Origin: Natronomonas pharaonis DSM 2160
GTDB lineage: Archaea; Halobacteriota; Halobacteria; Halobacteriales; Haloarculaceae
Length of the DNA stretch: 64,000 nucleotides
Assembly (NCBI RefSeq): GCF_000026045.1
Contig: NC_007426.1
Location: 2,356,001 to 2,420,000, forward strand
Direction of reading: 5' to 3'
Shown: positions 52,079 through 60,548 of the stretch, in pieces
Layout of the letters: each line of letters starts with the position of its first letter
Position numbering within the stretch: position 1 is the stretch's first letter
The notes under the pieces: generated by a model
Databases searched by the model: none
What the model saw: only the letters and a program-made list of their open reading frames with translations
Told to the model about the DNA's origin: nothing
Program-made: the position numbers and the translations under genes

Positions 52079-55018
52079 TTACCGTTTGTGTCGGTTCATA
52101 CGCTGTTCCTGCCAGTCGAGCTGCGTCTGGGACAGCTCCGGAATCTCATCGTCGTCGGCGGTCCGGACGCTACAGAGCGTCGTCTTCGTCTCCTGCATCT
52201 GCGTTTCGACGTCGTAGGCCGGTGCAGTACCGGCGTTGATGGTTTCGCCGATGACGAGCGGTTCGAGCCCATCGGGGACGTTGCCCGTCACTTTCTCGCC
52301 TTCGAGGATACCGCTCCAGTGGAACGGGGCAAAGGCGTGGTCCGGTGCGACCCGCTCGGATGGCCGAGCCTGAACCATCATCTCCGCATGCGGCGTCTCG
52401 GTGACTATCCAGTCACCCTCCTCGACACCGAGTTCGTCCGCGACCGTCGGATGGATCTCCAGGTACATCATCGGCGCCCGCGAAGCGGTCCCCAGCGTAC
52501 TCCGGGTCTTCGCTCCGGCACCGGTGTGTTCGACCTGTCGGCCGGAGGTGAGCACGAGGTCGTAGTCCTCGACGGCATCGATGTTGTCCTGCTGGACCTG
52601 GTAGTTGTCAAGTTCGACCCGCCAGTGGTCCTCAACCCGGTCGTTGCAGGGATACTCCTCGACAAGGTCCGGCCGCGGCGAAACGGCCGGCTCCCGGTGA
52701 ACCGGGTACTCGTCGGTGAGATTCCACGCCTTCATTCGTGCCCGGCCGCGCCCCCACGGCGAGTCGGGCTGTGGGTTGTCGAAGTCCTCGTAGTCAGACA
52801 CGTCGATGTCGTGGCCCCGCTCGGCGAGTGCTTCGGCGGTGTCGAGTACCGACGTGTCTTCGCGTTCGGCGTACTCCATCGGGAGTGTCTTTGCGGCTGG
52901 GTTCCCGGACTCCGGAAGAACCGTCGCGAAGCCGGGATACTGTGGGACACCCTCGATTTCGCCGTCCCACCACTCCGGCTCATAGGAGTCTCTGAGCTGC
53001 CAGTTGTCATCCGGGCTTCCCCACCAGCGAGCGCGGAAGTCCATACCACCCTCCGAGGGTGGCTTCGAGGCGTCGTAGAGAATCGGCGTCCCGGGGTGGT
53101 CCTCGTGCCAACAGGGCCACGGCAGCCCGTAGTACTCGCCGTGGAACTCGTGGGCCTCGTCGACCTCGGCCTGGAGGTCCTCGACACTAAACAGGTCGGC
53201 GTTTTCCTGGTGGGCCTTCAGCCGTTCCGGCGTCTGGCCGACGTAGCCGACCGAGCGGGTCCCGAGGTTCCACTCGCGGGTGACGTCTTCGACCTCGTCG
53301 TAGTCGAAGTGTTCGCCGAGGCCGAGGCGTTCGCCGAACTCACACATCAGCTCCCAGTCTTTTCGGGCGTTGTGTCGGGGCGTCGCCGCCTGGCTCCGCC
53401 ACTGAATCTGTCGGCCGGTGTTTGTCGCGCTGCCGGCCTCTTCGAGATTCGTCGCCGCCGGCAGCAGGTAGGCGTCGGTATCCATCTCGGCGAGTTCGGC
53501 AACCTGGTTCGGGAAGATGTCGATGTTGACGATGAAGTCGAGTTCGTTCACCGCCTCGCGGACCTTCCCGTACTCGCTGAGCGAGGCGAGCCCGTGGCCC
53601 CAGAAGATAGCCGCTTGGAGCGGGTCCGGCTGGTAAATTTCCCACTCGTCGTCGAGAACACCCTCGAACCAGCGGGCGACGGTGAATCCGTCTTTTTCCA
53701 TCAGCTCTCGGGAGTGGAACCGTTCGCGGACCTCCTCGTAGCTGATTTCGCCAGGGGTGCTTTCGGTCTCCGACCAGACACTCGCCCAGTGGCGCCACGC
53801 GCTCTCGTCGAGCCCGTAGTAGCCCGGCAGTGTACTCGAATCGACGCCGAGGTCGGTCGCGCCCTGCACGTTGTCGTGGCCACGGAAAATCGGTGTGCCA
53901 CCGGCCGACTGGGCGGCGTGGCCGAGCGCGAGGTTGAGCATCGCGTAGGCACGGACGTTGCCGTTGGCGTTGTTGTGCTGGGTGCCGCCCATCGCCCACT
54001 CGACGCAACTGACGTCGGCGTCGGCGAGTTCCTCGGCGAGTTCCATGAGGTCCGATTCGGAGGTGCCACAGATGTCCGAGACGGTTTCGAGGTCGTAATC
54101 GACCAACACGTCGTCACGGAACTCCGCCCAGTCCATCACACGGCTGTCGATGAACGCCTCGTCGTGGGCGTCGAGATTGAAGACGATGTGGTACAGCAGC
54201 CCGTAGATGAACGCCACGTCCGTCCCCGACCGGAACTGATAGAATCCGTCGGCGGCGGCCGCCGTTTCGGTGTACCGCGGCTCGGCGACGATGTGCTTGC
54301 CGCCGCGCTGTTGGGCAACCTGGAAATGCTGCCAAGCGACCGGGTGGCTCTCGATGGGGTTGTGGCCGATAATCAGGTTGACATCGACGTTGCGCATGTC
54401 GTTGGAGTTGTTCGTCATCGCGCCCACCCCCCACGTGTTCGCGATGCCGGTCACGGTCGTCGAGTGACAGATACGCGCCTGGTGGTCGATGTTGTTCGTC
54501 CCGTACAGCGAGGCAAGCTTGCGGATGAGATATGCGGCCTCGTTGCTGTGACAGGCCGAGCCGACCCACATCGTCGCGTGTGGCCCCGTCTCCTCGTGGA
54601 TATCGTTGAGCCGGCCGCAGATTTCGTCGAGAATCTCGTCCCAGTCCATCCGCACCCAGTCGCCGTCCTCCAGCTTCATCGGCTCCTTGAGGCGCTGTTC
54701 GGAGTTCTCCGTCTGCGTGAGCGACGACCCCTTCGAACAGAGCCCACCCTGATTGATGGGGTTGTCCTCCCACGCCTCCTGGCCGACGATGGTGTCGTCT
54801 TCGACGGCCATCTTCAGTCCACACCCGACAGAGCAGTGGGTACAGACCGTCTTGACGAGCTCTTCGCCCGTATAAGGCGGTCCGTCGTCACCCGCCGCGT
54901 CGTCCTGTGCCCCACCGCGTTCGAGTAGCGTTCGTCCCCCGACTGCTGCAGCGAGTGTCCCTGCGGCCCCCGCCTTGAGGAACCCCCGCCGGTCAAGGTC
55001 GAGTGTTGAACGTGACAT
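52079..55018 (-). CDS. Formate dehydrogenase-like molybdopterin oxidoreductase, alpha subunit
   Basis: 979 aa. A Tat signal (DRRGFLKAGAAGTL) opens the protein, then the 4Fe-4S motif CTHCSVGCGL...GGLCSKG (about 58-95). The segment HSNEAAYLIRKLASLYGTNN, DHQARICHSTTVTGI and GHNPIESHPVAWQH closely follows formate dehydrogenases; the metal ligand is a cysteine (TGT codon) in RICHS, not selenocysteine. The C-terminal molybdopterin-dinucleotide domain is present. It heads a five-gene operon with FeS, NrfD, TorD and YqeC. Formate is the most likely substrate, but another DMSO-reductase-family substrate is possible. Confidence 0.88.
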   Translation of the reverse strand: MSRSTLDLDRRGFLKAGAAGTLAAAVGGRTLLERGGAQDDAAGDDGPPYTGEELVKTVCTHCSVGCGLKMAVEDDTIVGQEAWEDNPINQGGLCSKGSSLTQTENSEQRLKEPMKLEDGDWVRMDWDEILDEICGRLNDIHEETGPHATMWVGSACHSNEAAYLIRKLASLYGTNNIDHQARICHSTTVTGIANTWGVGAMTNNSNDMRNVDVNLIIGHNPIESHPVAWQHFQVAQQRGGKHIVAEPRYTETAAAADGFYQFRSGTDVAFIYGLLYHIVFNLDAHDEAFIDSRVMDWAEFRDDVLVDYDLETVSDICGTSESDLMELAEELADADVSCVEWAMGGTQHNNANGNVRAYAMLNLALGHAAQSAGGTPIFRGHDNVQGATDLGVDSSTLPGYYGLDESAWRHWASVWSETESTPGEISYEEVRERFHSRELMEKDGFTVARWFEGVLDDEWEIYQPDPLQAAIFWGHGLASLSEYGKVREAVNELDFIVNIDIFPNQVAELAEMDTDAYLLPAATNLEEAGSATNTGRQIQWRSQAATPRHNARKDWELMCEFGERLGLGEHFDYDEVEDVTREWNLGTRSVGYVGQTPERLKAHQENADLFSVEDLQAEVDEAHEFHGEYYGLPWPCWHEDHPGTPILYDASKPPSEGGMDFRARWWGSPDDNWQLRDSYEPEWWDGEIEGVPQYPGFATVLPESGNPAAKTLPMEYAEREDTSVLDTAEALAERGHDIDVSDYEDFDNPQPDSPWGRGRARMKAWNLTDEYPVHREPAVSPRPDLVEEYPCNDRVEDHWRVELDNYQVQQDNIDAVEDYDLVLTSGRQVEHTGAGAKTRSTLGTASRAPMMYLEIHPTVADELGVEEGDWIVTETPHAEMMVQARPSERVAPDHAFAPFHWSGILEGEKVTGNVPDGLEPLVIGETINAGTAPAYDVETQMQETKTTLCSVRTADDDEIPELSQTQLDWQEQRMNRHKR

Positions 55019-55065
55019 AGGCCACCATATGATACTATTTACAATTAATATACCGGTTCTTTACA

Positions 55066-55085
55066 TTCGATTGCAAGCAATTGAA
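55066..55085. promoter_or_regulatory. Inverted repeat between the formate-dehydrogenase-like and AOR-like genes
   Basis: TTCGATTGC and GCAATTGAA are 9-nt arms (one mismatch) around AA, in the 148-bp divergent region. AT-rich TATA-like elements for the minus-strand operon (near 55042-55052) lie beside it, so it may be an operator. Confidence 0.4.
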
Positions 55086-55166
55086 GGTCTTTTTATACGT
55101 GCTTTGCTCCGAGCTCCGAAACCACACCGTGACATTTAATCCCATGAGCGCCCCTATCGGAGTACA

Positions 55167-56936
55167 ATGCCCATCGCAGACCGGATGCTCCGGGTCGACC
55201 TCTCCGCCGGGCGCGTGGCGAGCGAGGCTGTTCCCGACGCGTGGCTCGAAAAGTACGTCGGCGGGAAGGGGCTCGGAGCCCGGTATCTCTATGAGATGGA
55301 ACCGGGCGTCGAGCCGACAGGGCCGGCAAACCGCCTGCTGTTTATGGTCGGACCGCTGACCGGCTACACACCCGGCGACCAGCGGTACGCGGCGCTGACG
55401 AAATCGCCGCTGACCGGGGCGTTCCTCGATTCCTACGGCGGCGGTACGTTCCCCGCTCGGCTCGCTGGCTCGCTCGGCCCACATCTCGGCATCGAGATAA
55501 CGGGCGCGGCCGACGAGCCGGTCGTCCTCGTCATCGAGGACGGCGAGGCGACTGTCGAGCCGGCGACATCGCTGTGGGGCCGCGACGCCGAGGCGACGTG
55601 TGAGTCGTTCCCGGACGCCGCCGTCGCCTGCATCGGCCCCGCGGGCGAACACGGCGTCCAGTATGCGACTATCGCTTCGGACGGCGGCGACCACCACGCC
55701 GGCCGCGGCGGGGCGGGAACGGTGATGGGAAGCAAGAATCTGAAAGCCGTCGTCGCCCGTGGGCCGGCCCCGGATGGCTTCGAGAAGCTCCGAGACCGCT
55801 ACGAGGCCGCGTTCAAAAACAGCAACACTGGCCAATGGCTCGCGGCCAGCGAAACGCTCGAAACCGTCGATTTCGCCGACGCCGTCGGCGTGCTCCCGAC
55901 CCGTGGCTGGCAGGACGCCGAGTTCGACGGGGCCGAGGATATCGGCATCGAGACGGCACGCGAACGCGCACACGGTCGCGAGCGGCCCGACGACCCCGTC
56001 CCCGGCGGGTTCCGTGTCGACAGCGACGCCGGCGAGAGCGTTCCTCGGGGGGCAACGCCCATCGTTTTGGGCGCGGGGCTCGGTATCGACGACTTCGACG
56101 CCGTCGCCACGCTCGGGACGGTCTGTGACCGGTTGGCGCTCGATGTCATCACCGCCGGCAACGCCGTCGCGTGGGCCGTCCGCGCCAGCCAAGAGGGACT
56201 CATCGACCGGTCGATTTCGTTCGGTGATGAAGCGGCCGCCCGCGACCTCATCGAGGAAATCGCCGAGCGGTCGACGCCGCTCGGCGACACGCTCGCCGAC
56301 GGCGTCGATGCCGCCGCCGAGCGGTACGGTGGCGAGGGGCTGATTCCGACAGTCAAGGGCATGGAGCTGTCGTCCTACGACCCGAGAGGAGCGGCGGCGA
56401 TGGCGCTTGCCTACGCAACGAGCGACCGCGGTGGCTGTCACCGCCGCGCTCGCCCCGTTGAGGCAGAGCCGATAGCGGGCGGCGACTGGAGCACCGAGCG
56501 GCGCGCAGCGACCGTCGTCGACGAGCAGGACCGCCGGGCAGTGCTGTGGAGTCTCATCGCCGATGACTTCCTCGAAGAGGTGTTCAGAGCCGACCTCGGA
56601 GCCGAGTGGCTGGAGGCCCTCGGCTACGACCACGACCCGGAGGACCTCGAAGCGGTCGGCGAGCGCGTCTGGACGCTGGTGCGGCTGTTCAACGTCCGCG
56701 AAGGCTTTTGCCGCGAGGACGACGAGCTACCGGCCGTGTTGACCGAACCCCCGGAGTCGGGCGGTGAGGGTATCGACCCGGACGCCTTCGATGCGCTCTT
56801 GGACCGCTACTACCGCCAGCGTGGCTGGGACCAACGTGGCCGGCCGACGGCCGAGTTGCTCCGCCGGCTCGACATCGCCGACCTGCCCGATTCGGCAACG
56901 CCGGTCCCAGCCGCGGCCGGAGGTGGTGACCGATGA
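55167..56936 (+). CDS. Aldehyde:ferredoxin oxidoreductase-family protein lacking cluster cysteines
   Basis: 589 aa of the tungstopterin AOR family: GGKGLGARYLY, YAALTKSPLTGAFLDSYGGG, and RGGAGTVMGSKNLKAVVA are well conserved. The segment that normally holds CxxCPxxC reads RERPDDPVPGGFR at 271-283, and the later region that usually supplies the fourth ligand (LxxSLGLCKF-type) reads LWSLIADDFLEEVF. The 4Fe-4S cluster therefore seems lost while the pterin-site motifs remain. DRGGCHRRA near 423 is kept. It starts about 30 bp after a TATA-like CATTTAATCC and overlaps the next gene. Confidence 0.88.
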   Translation: MPIADRMLRVDLSAGRVASEAVPDAWLEKYVGGKGLGARYLYEMEPGVEPTGPANRLLFMVGPLTGYTPGDQRYAALTKSPLTGAFLDSYGGGTFPARLAGSLGPHLGIEITGAADEPVVLVIEDGEATVEPATSLWGRDAEATCESFPDAAVACIGPAGEHGVQYATIASDGGDHHAGRGGAGTVMGSKNLKAVVARGPAPDGFEKLRDRYEAAFKNSNTGQWLAASETLETVDFADAVGVLPTRGWQDAEFDGAEDIGIETARERAHGRERPDDPVPGGFRVDSDAGESVPRGATPIVLGAGLGIDDFDAVATLGTVCDRLALDVITAGNAVAWAVRASQEGLIDRSISFGDEAAARDLIEEIAERSTPLGDTLADGVDAAAERYGGEGLIPTVKGMELSSYDPRGAAAMALAYATSDRGGCHRRARPVEAEPIAGGDWSTERRAATVVDEQDRRAVLWSLIADDFLEEVFRADLGAEWLEALGYDHDPEDLEAVGERVWTLVRLFNVREGFCREDDELPAVLTEPPESGGEGIDPDAFDALLDRYYRQRGWDQRGRPTAELLRRLDIADLPDSATPVPAAAGGGDR

Positions 56937-57649
56937 CCGAGCGCATCGACCTCGACGACATGGCCGTCGAGGAAAAAGCGGAAGACCCGGACGGCAACTA
57001 CGGTGACTGGCTCTGGCGGGGCGAAGGGGACCCTGACGACGAACCCAGCCCTGGCTGGACGGATGGTGATACCGAAGCGACGAGCGAAAGCGAGGAATCA
57101 ACCGGCGGCGGCCCGGACCGGCAGGCCGCTCCCGGCGTTCCGAGCACCGGCGGGGGCGGCCCGGTCGGCGTCCCGGAGGACCGGGGCGGTGCCGGCGGCG
57201 GAACGTCCGGCAGCGCCGCCGAAAACACGCCGGGCGGCGGCATCGAACAAGCCGGAACGGCCGAGACTCACGATGTCGATATCGACGATATGACCATGGC
57301 GCTTACCTACAAGGCCGCCCACCACTTCACCGAGCCACAGCGGGTCTTCGCGGAGGCCAGAGAGTGGGCCGACTGGGTCGGGGTCGTCGGCGAGGTCTCG
57401 ACGCCCGCCATCCGGAAGTTCCAGCGCGAGGCCGGCGTCGAACTGGACTTTTTCGGCGGCTCCGAGTCCGGGCCCGACGAGCGGCTTGCCGACATTGACG
57501 CCGAGTCGATGTTCTACGCCGAGCGGATGGTCGTCGTCGGCGTCGACGGCGACGAGTGGATAGCTGACGCGGCGGACTGGGAGTTCGTCCCGCTCGAACA
57601 CGCCGCCGAAAAGGCCGATTGGGAGCTCAAAGAGGAGTTCCTCGACTAG
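56933..57649 (+). CDS. Hypothetical protein with Gly-rich linker, coupled to AOR-like gene
   Basis: 238 aa. An acidic N-terminus (MTERIDLDDMAVEE), a Gly/Ser/Thr/Pro-rich linker (about 45-110), then a folded domain (MTMALTYKAAHHFTEPQRVF; FQREAGVELDFFGGSESGPD) reminiscent of a haloarchaeal domain of unknown function (DUF7124-like, tentative). The ATG overlaps the AOR stop (ATGA), suggesting a shared role. Confidence 0.75.
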   Translation: MTERIDLDDMAVEEKAEDPDGNYGDWLWRGEGDPDDEPSPGWTDGDTEATSESEESTGGGPDRQAAPGVPSTGGGGPVGVPEDRGGAGGGTSGSAAENTPGGGIEQAGTAETHDVDIDDMTMALTYKAAHHFTEPQRVFAEAREWADWVGVVGEVSTPAIRKFQREAGVELDFFGGSESGPDERLADIDAESMFYAERMVVVGVDGDEWIADAADWEFVPLEHAAEKADWELKEEFLD

Positions 57650-57654
57650 GGCGG

Positions 57655-58010
57655 CCTGTGAACTACCCCACCCTGCTCGCGCTGACGCGCTCGCTGAGGG
57701 TGGGGTTTCCTGCTTCCACGACGTTGTCAGACTGCGTCTGACAGCCAATCAGATTCCGCGGAATCTGATGAACGCGCTTTGCAGGAACCGGAGAGGTTCC
57801 CACAGGGAGCGCAGTCTCCACAGGCGTTCCTTCGGAGTGCCCCACTCCTAGTGTCTCGACGGGGTAGTTCCGTGGGACAGCGCACGCTTCTTGTCGCGTT
57901 CTAACGCTGTCCGTGGCTGGGAGCTTCGCAAGGAGCGAGCCGGTCGACGTGGAACGGCCAGCGAGTCGAAGTCCACAGGTCGGAACGCCCATCTTACACG
58001 CTGGTCGGGC
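57655..58010 (-). pseudogene. Remnant of the 3' end of a TnpB gene / IS1341-type element
   Basis: A minus-strand frame ends PVETLGVGHSEGTPVETALP ... VVEAGNPTLSERVSASRVG, recognisable as the C-terminal tail of haloarchaeal TnpB proteins, then a 10-bp stem hairpin (ACCCCACCCT/AGGGTGGGGT, 57665-57706) marks the element end. Between AKRV and VVEAG about 48 in-frame bases encode two small hairpins not expected in the family. The catalytic core is absent. The end lies about 10 bp from the stop of the convergent upstream gene. Confidence 0.6.
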
Positions 58011-58290
58011 GTTCACCGATAAAAATGCTTGCGTGGGCCTGTGAGACAGCCTCCAGAACATGCAAGGAAAGGTGAAGACGGCGTTGACGAATCGCGGAGC
58101 GATTCGTTCGCACACCAGAAATCGGAGATTTCTGGGGACGTCCTCAGAAACGTAGTTTCTGATGGGCTGCACGAGAGCTTGCTCTCGTGAACGCTGTATC
58201 CCCGCCCTACTGCGTCCTCAGAACGCAAAGCGTTCTGATGTGCGAACGAGAGCTCCGCTCTCGTTAACGCTCCTTGTCCGCTACGCGGAC
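57725..58290. repeat. Array of short perfect hairpins in two alternating families
   Basis: Perfect inverted repeats occur at 57725-57743, 57748-57769, 57784-57800, 58087-58107, 58115-58135, 58144-58162, 58170-58189, 58218-58238, 58245-58265 and 58276-58290. Most have 6-9-bp stems and 3-nt loops. From 58087 on, centres fall about 27-28 nt apart, with one gap of about twice that. Family A stems begin TCAGA (or CCAGA) and end TCTGA; family B stems begin ACGA and end TCGT. A two-hairpin unit (A then B) occurs at 58144-58195 and again at 58218-58272 with compensating stem changes. The array lies between convergent genes. Confidence 0.8.
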
Positions 58291-58332
58291 TGCGCTGCTC
58301 GTTGAGGAAGGGGGCTTAGCGCCTCAATTCAG

Positions 58333-60468
58333 CTAAGAGCCGCTATGGAGCAGTTCCGTCCGGCACTGCGGGCAGTAGTGGATGATGCTTTCTTCGGCCT
58401 CCGGCGCGAGGTCTGCGACCACGTCGCCGATTCGTTCCTCGATAGCTTCGGCGGTGGCTTCGCTCGTGTACTCCCGACCACAGCCGGCACAGGTCTGCAT
58501 CTCTCCCTCCGCGACGAGCGTCCACGCCGGGTCCGGACCCGTCTGCTGTTCGGGCAGTAACCCGAGGTCAAGCCCGGCGTCGACGGTGATGACATCCTCG
58601 ACGCAGACATCGGCACAGAGCCCGCAGTTGACACATCGCTCGTGGTTGAACTCCAACCCGGAGCCGGTGCGGCGGAGTGCATCCGTCGGACAGAACCGCG
58701 AGCAGGTCGGCGTCAACGTACAGCCCTCGGCGACATCGACGACGCCGAACGTCTCCAACCCACGGATGTGGTCGCGGTCGGGGTCGACGTGTTCGAGAAT
58801 CGTCCGGACGCTTTCGAGCGCCCACGCGTGGGTGTCGAAGGCGGGCGCATCGCGGTCCGGGTCGTCAATGCGGCCGGTCGCCTCGTGGTCGCCGGCGGGG
58901 ACGGGCGACTCGTCGAGGCCGACGACGGCGAACTGCGAAAGCGCCTCGACGAACGCCCCCGGGTCGTCGGGGTCGGGCGAAAAGAAGGCGACCCGTTCGC
59001 CGAGCCCGAGGTCGGTCGTTGCCGTGTTCAGCCGGTCGACGAGTTCGGCTTTCGGGTCGGGGCCGGAGTGCAGACAGTGGCCGCCGCAGCCGACGATGGC
59101 GACGCCATCCGCGCCCGCTGCCAGTGCGTGCAGGACGTGTGCCTCGCCGACCGTGTCGGTACAGTTGACGTCGACCGGCAGTATCGGCGGGTACTCGATG
59201 TCGTCCGTGCCGGCGGCCGCACGCCGACCGTACTCCGAGAGCGCGGCCTCGGCCCGCTCCGAACAGACGAAGGCGACAATCGGTGAGTCGATACCGGGCG
59301 AGTCGCCGCCGAGCAGCCCCGAGACGAGGCCGCCGTCATCACCGGGCGTCAGGAGTGCCTCGACCTCGCGGGCGATTCGTTCGTTCGACGGCTCTCGGAG
59401 CATCGTCGCGCCGGTCGGGCAGGCGCTGGTACAGGCACCACAGTCCTGACAGCTGTCGCGGTGAAACCCGACCTCGTCGATGGCCGTTCGTTCGACGGCC
59501 CCGTGCGGACAGGCGTCGACGCAGGCGTTACAGCCCATTTCGCCGTGGTTGCCGGACGCACAGATATCCATCTCTAGGTCGAGATAGTCGGGGCTCTCGA
59601 AGCCGCCGAGCAGCCGCTCGACGGTGTCGATGGTGAGGCTGTCGATGGGGGCCGTATGGAAGCCCCGCTGCCCACCGACGGTACCGCTGTCGCCGTCGGG
59701 ATAGACAATCTGGTCGCACTCGACGGTGCGTTCGACGCCGTCCATCTCGATAGCGTCAGTCGGACAGACATCGACCCACTCGCCGCCCTCGGCGTCGGGG
59801 GCGATGTCGACCGGGCGTCGGGTCACCTTCCCGTCCGGCCCCTCGTGGACGCATTTCATACACGAGATGCAGTCGTCGGTGACCCGCGAGCGGACGGTCA
59901 CCTCGAAGTCGCCGTAGGTTCCGGAAACGTCGACAACCCGGCCGCGCTCGACCGATACGTCATCGAGGTCGGCGTCAACGTCGGTGAGTTCCGCGCCATT
60001 AGCAAAGAGCGTCACCGTCGCCGGGCCGGCGATTGCGGCGGCGACCTCGGGCGCGCCGACGACGACGACCTCGTCGCCGGCCTGATGTATCGAGCTCCGC
60101 GGCATCGGCGTCTCCTGCCGGCCAGCGTTAGCGGCGTTGAGCAGGCGGGCGGTTTTGTCGGTCGCCGTCGGCTCGTCGTGGACCCAGCCGGCCCCCTCGC
60201 GCTGGTCGACGAACTCGATTTCCGCCGGGTGAACGCCGTGTTCCTCGGCGACGCCACGGAGCTTCTCCTGCATCTTCGGCTCCGGACAGGTGACGAGCAG
60301 TTCGCTGAGGTCGTACTCGTCGATGACGTGTTCGAACGCGCCGATTTTGTCCTGACAGAGCAGGCTCGAACTGGCCGCGACATCGACATCCTCGACGTCC
60401 TCGCGGGCGGCTTCGAGGTCGATGTCGCAGGTGTCGGCGCACGAACAGAGAAAGGCACCCGTGCTCAT
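58333..60468 (-). CDS. HdrA/MvhD-like multi-cluster FeS protein
   Basis: 711 aa. Residues 1-112 match the N-domain of heterodisulfide reductase HdrA (GAFLCSCADTCDIDLEAARE; IEFVDQREGAGWVH). Residues 133-175 retain only a stub of the Rossmann strand (EVVVVGAPEVAAAIAGPATV) without GxGxxG. Ferredoxin clusters follow at 200-240, 303-356 and 583-630, an MvhD-like domain (hydrogenase delta subunit) at 396-510 and a C-terminal zinc ribbon at 660-703. It may accept or split electrons among soluble FeS carriers, but without FAD, bifurcation is unlikely. Starts at 60468 and 60477 are both possible. Confidence 0.85.
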   Translation of the reverse strand: MSTGAFLCSCADTCDIDLEAAREDVEDVDVAASSSLLCQDKIGAFEHVIDEYDLSELLVTCPEPKMQEKLRGVAEEHGVHPAEIEFVDQREGAGWVHDEPTATDKTARLLNAANAGRQETPMPRSSIHQAGDEVVVVGAPEVAAAIAGPATVTLFANGAELTDVDADLDDVSVERGRVVDVSGTYGDFEVTVRSRVTDDCISCMKCVHEGPDGKVTRRPVDIAPDAEGGEWVDVCPTDAIEMDGVERTVECDQIVYPDGDSGTVGGQRGFHTAPIDSLTIDTVERLLGGFESPDYLDLEMDICASGNHGEMGCNACVDACPHGAVERTAIDEVGFHRDSCQDCGACTSACPTGATMLREPSNERIAREVEALLTPGDDGGLVSGLLGGDSPGIDSPIVAFVCSERAEAALSEYGRRAAAGTDDIEYPPILPVDVNCTDTVGEAHVLHALAAGADGVAIVGCGGHCLHSGPDPKAELVDRLNTATTDLGLGERVAFFSPDPDDPGAFVEALSQFAVVGLDESPVPAGDHEATGRIDDPDRDAPAFDTHAWALESVRTILEHVDPDRDHIRGLETFGVVDVAEGCTLTPTCSRFCPTDALRRTGSGLEFNHERCVNCGLCADVCVEDVITVDAGLDLGLLPEQQTGPDPAWTLVAEGEMQTCAGCGREYTSEATAEAIEERIGDVVADLAPEAEESIIHYCPQCRTELLHSGS

Positions 60469-60548
60469 TATCCCCATTCATCCATCGGACGCACCTAAAC
60501 CTGTCGCGGAGGCCCGTCCTTTGCCGGGGGGTTGATATTGACAAAGAG

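Noticed and set aside
54430-54520. Selenocysteine site in the formate-dehydrogenase-like alpha subunit, suggested by the presence of YqeC
   Set aside because: The active-site codon in RICHS is TGT (cysteine), and no in-frame TGA occurs there.
51392-54928. An 1178-aa open frame on the plus strand opposite the formate-dehydrogenase-like genes
   Set aside because: It spans three well-supported minus-strand genes in antisense. Long antisense frames are expected from the GC-rich third positions, and the translation has no recognisable domain.
57663-58172. An intact 169-aa protein on the minus strand
   Set aside because: Only its last ~80 residues resemble anything (a TnpB tail); the first half reads through hairpins and is non-acidic, so it is treated as a relic.
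58087-58290. CRISPR array reading of the regularly spaced hairpins
   Set aside because: The repeated parts are different palindromes rather than identical repeats, spacers are only about 6-10 nt, and no cas genes are present.
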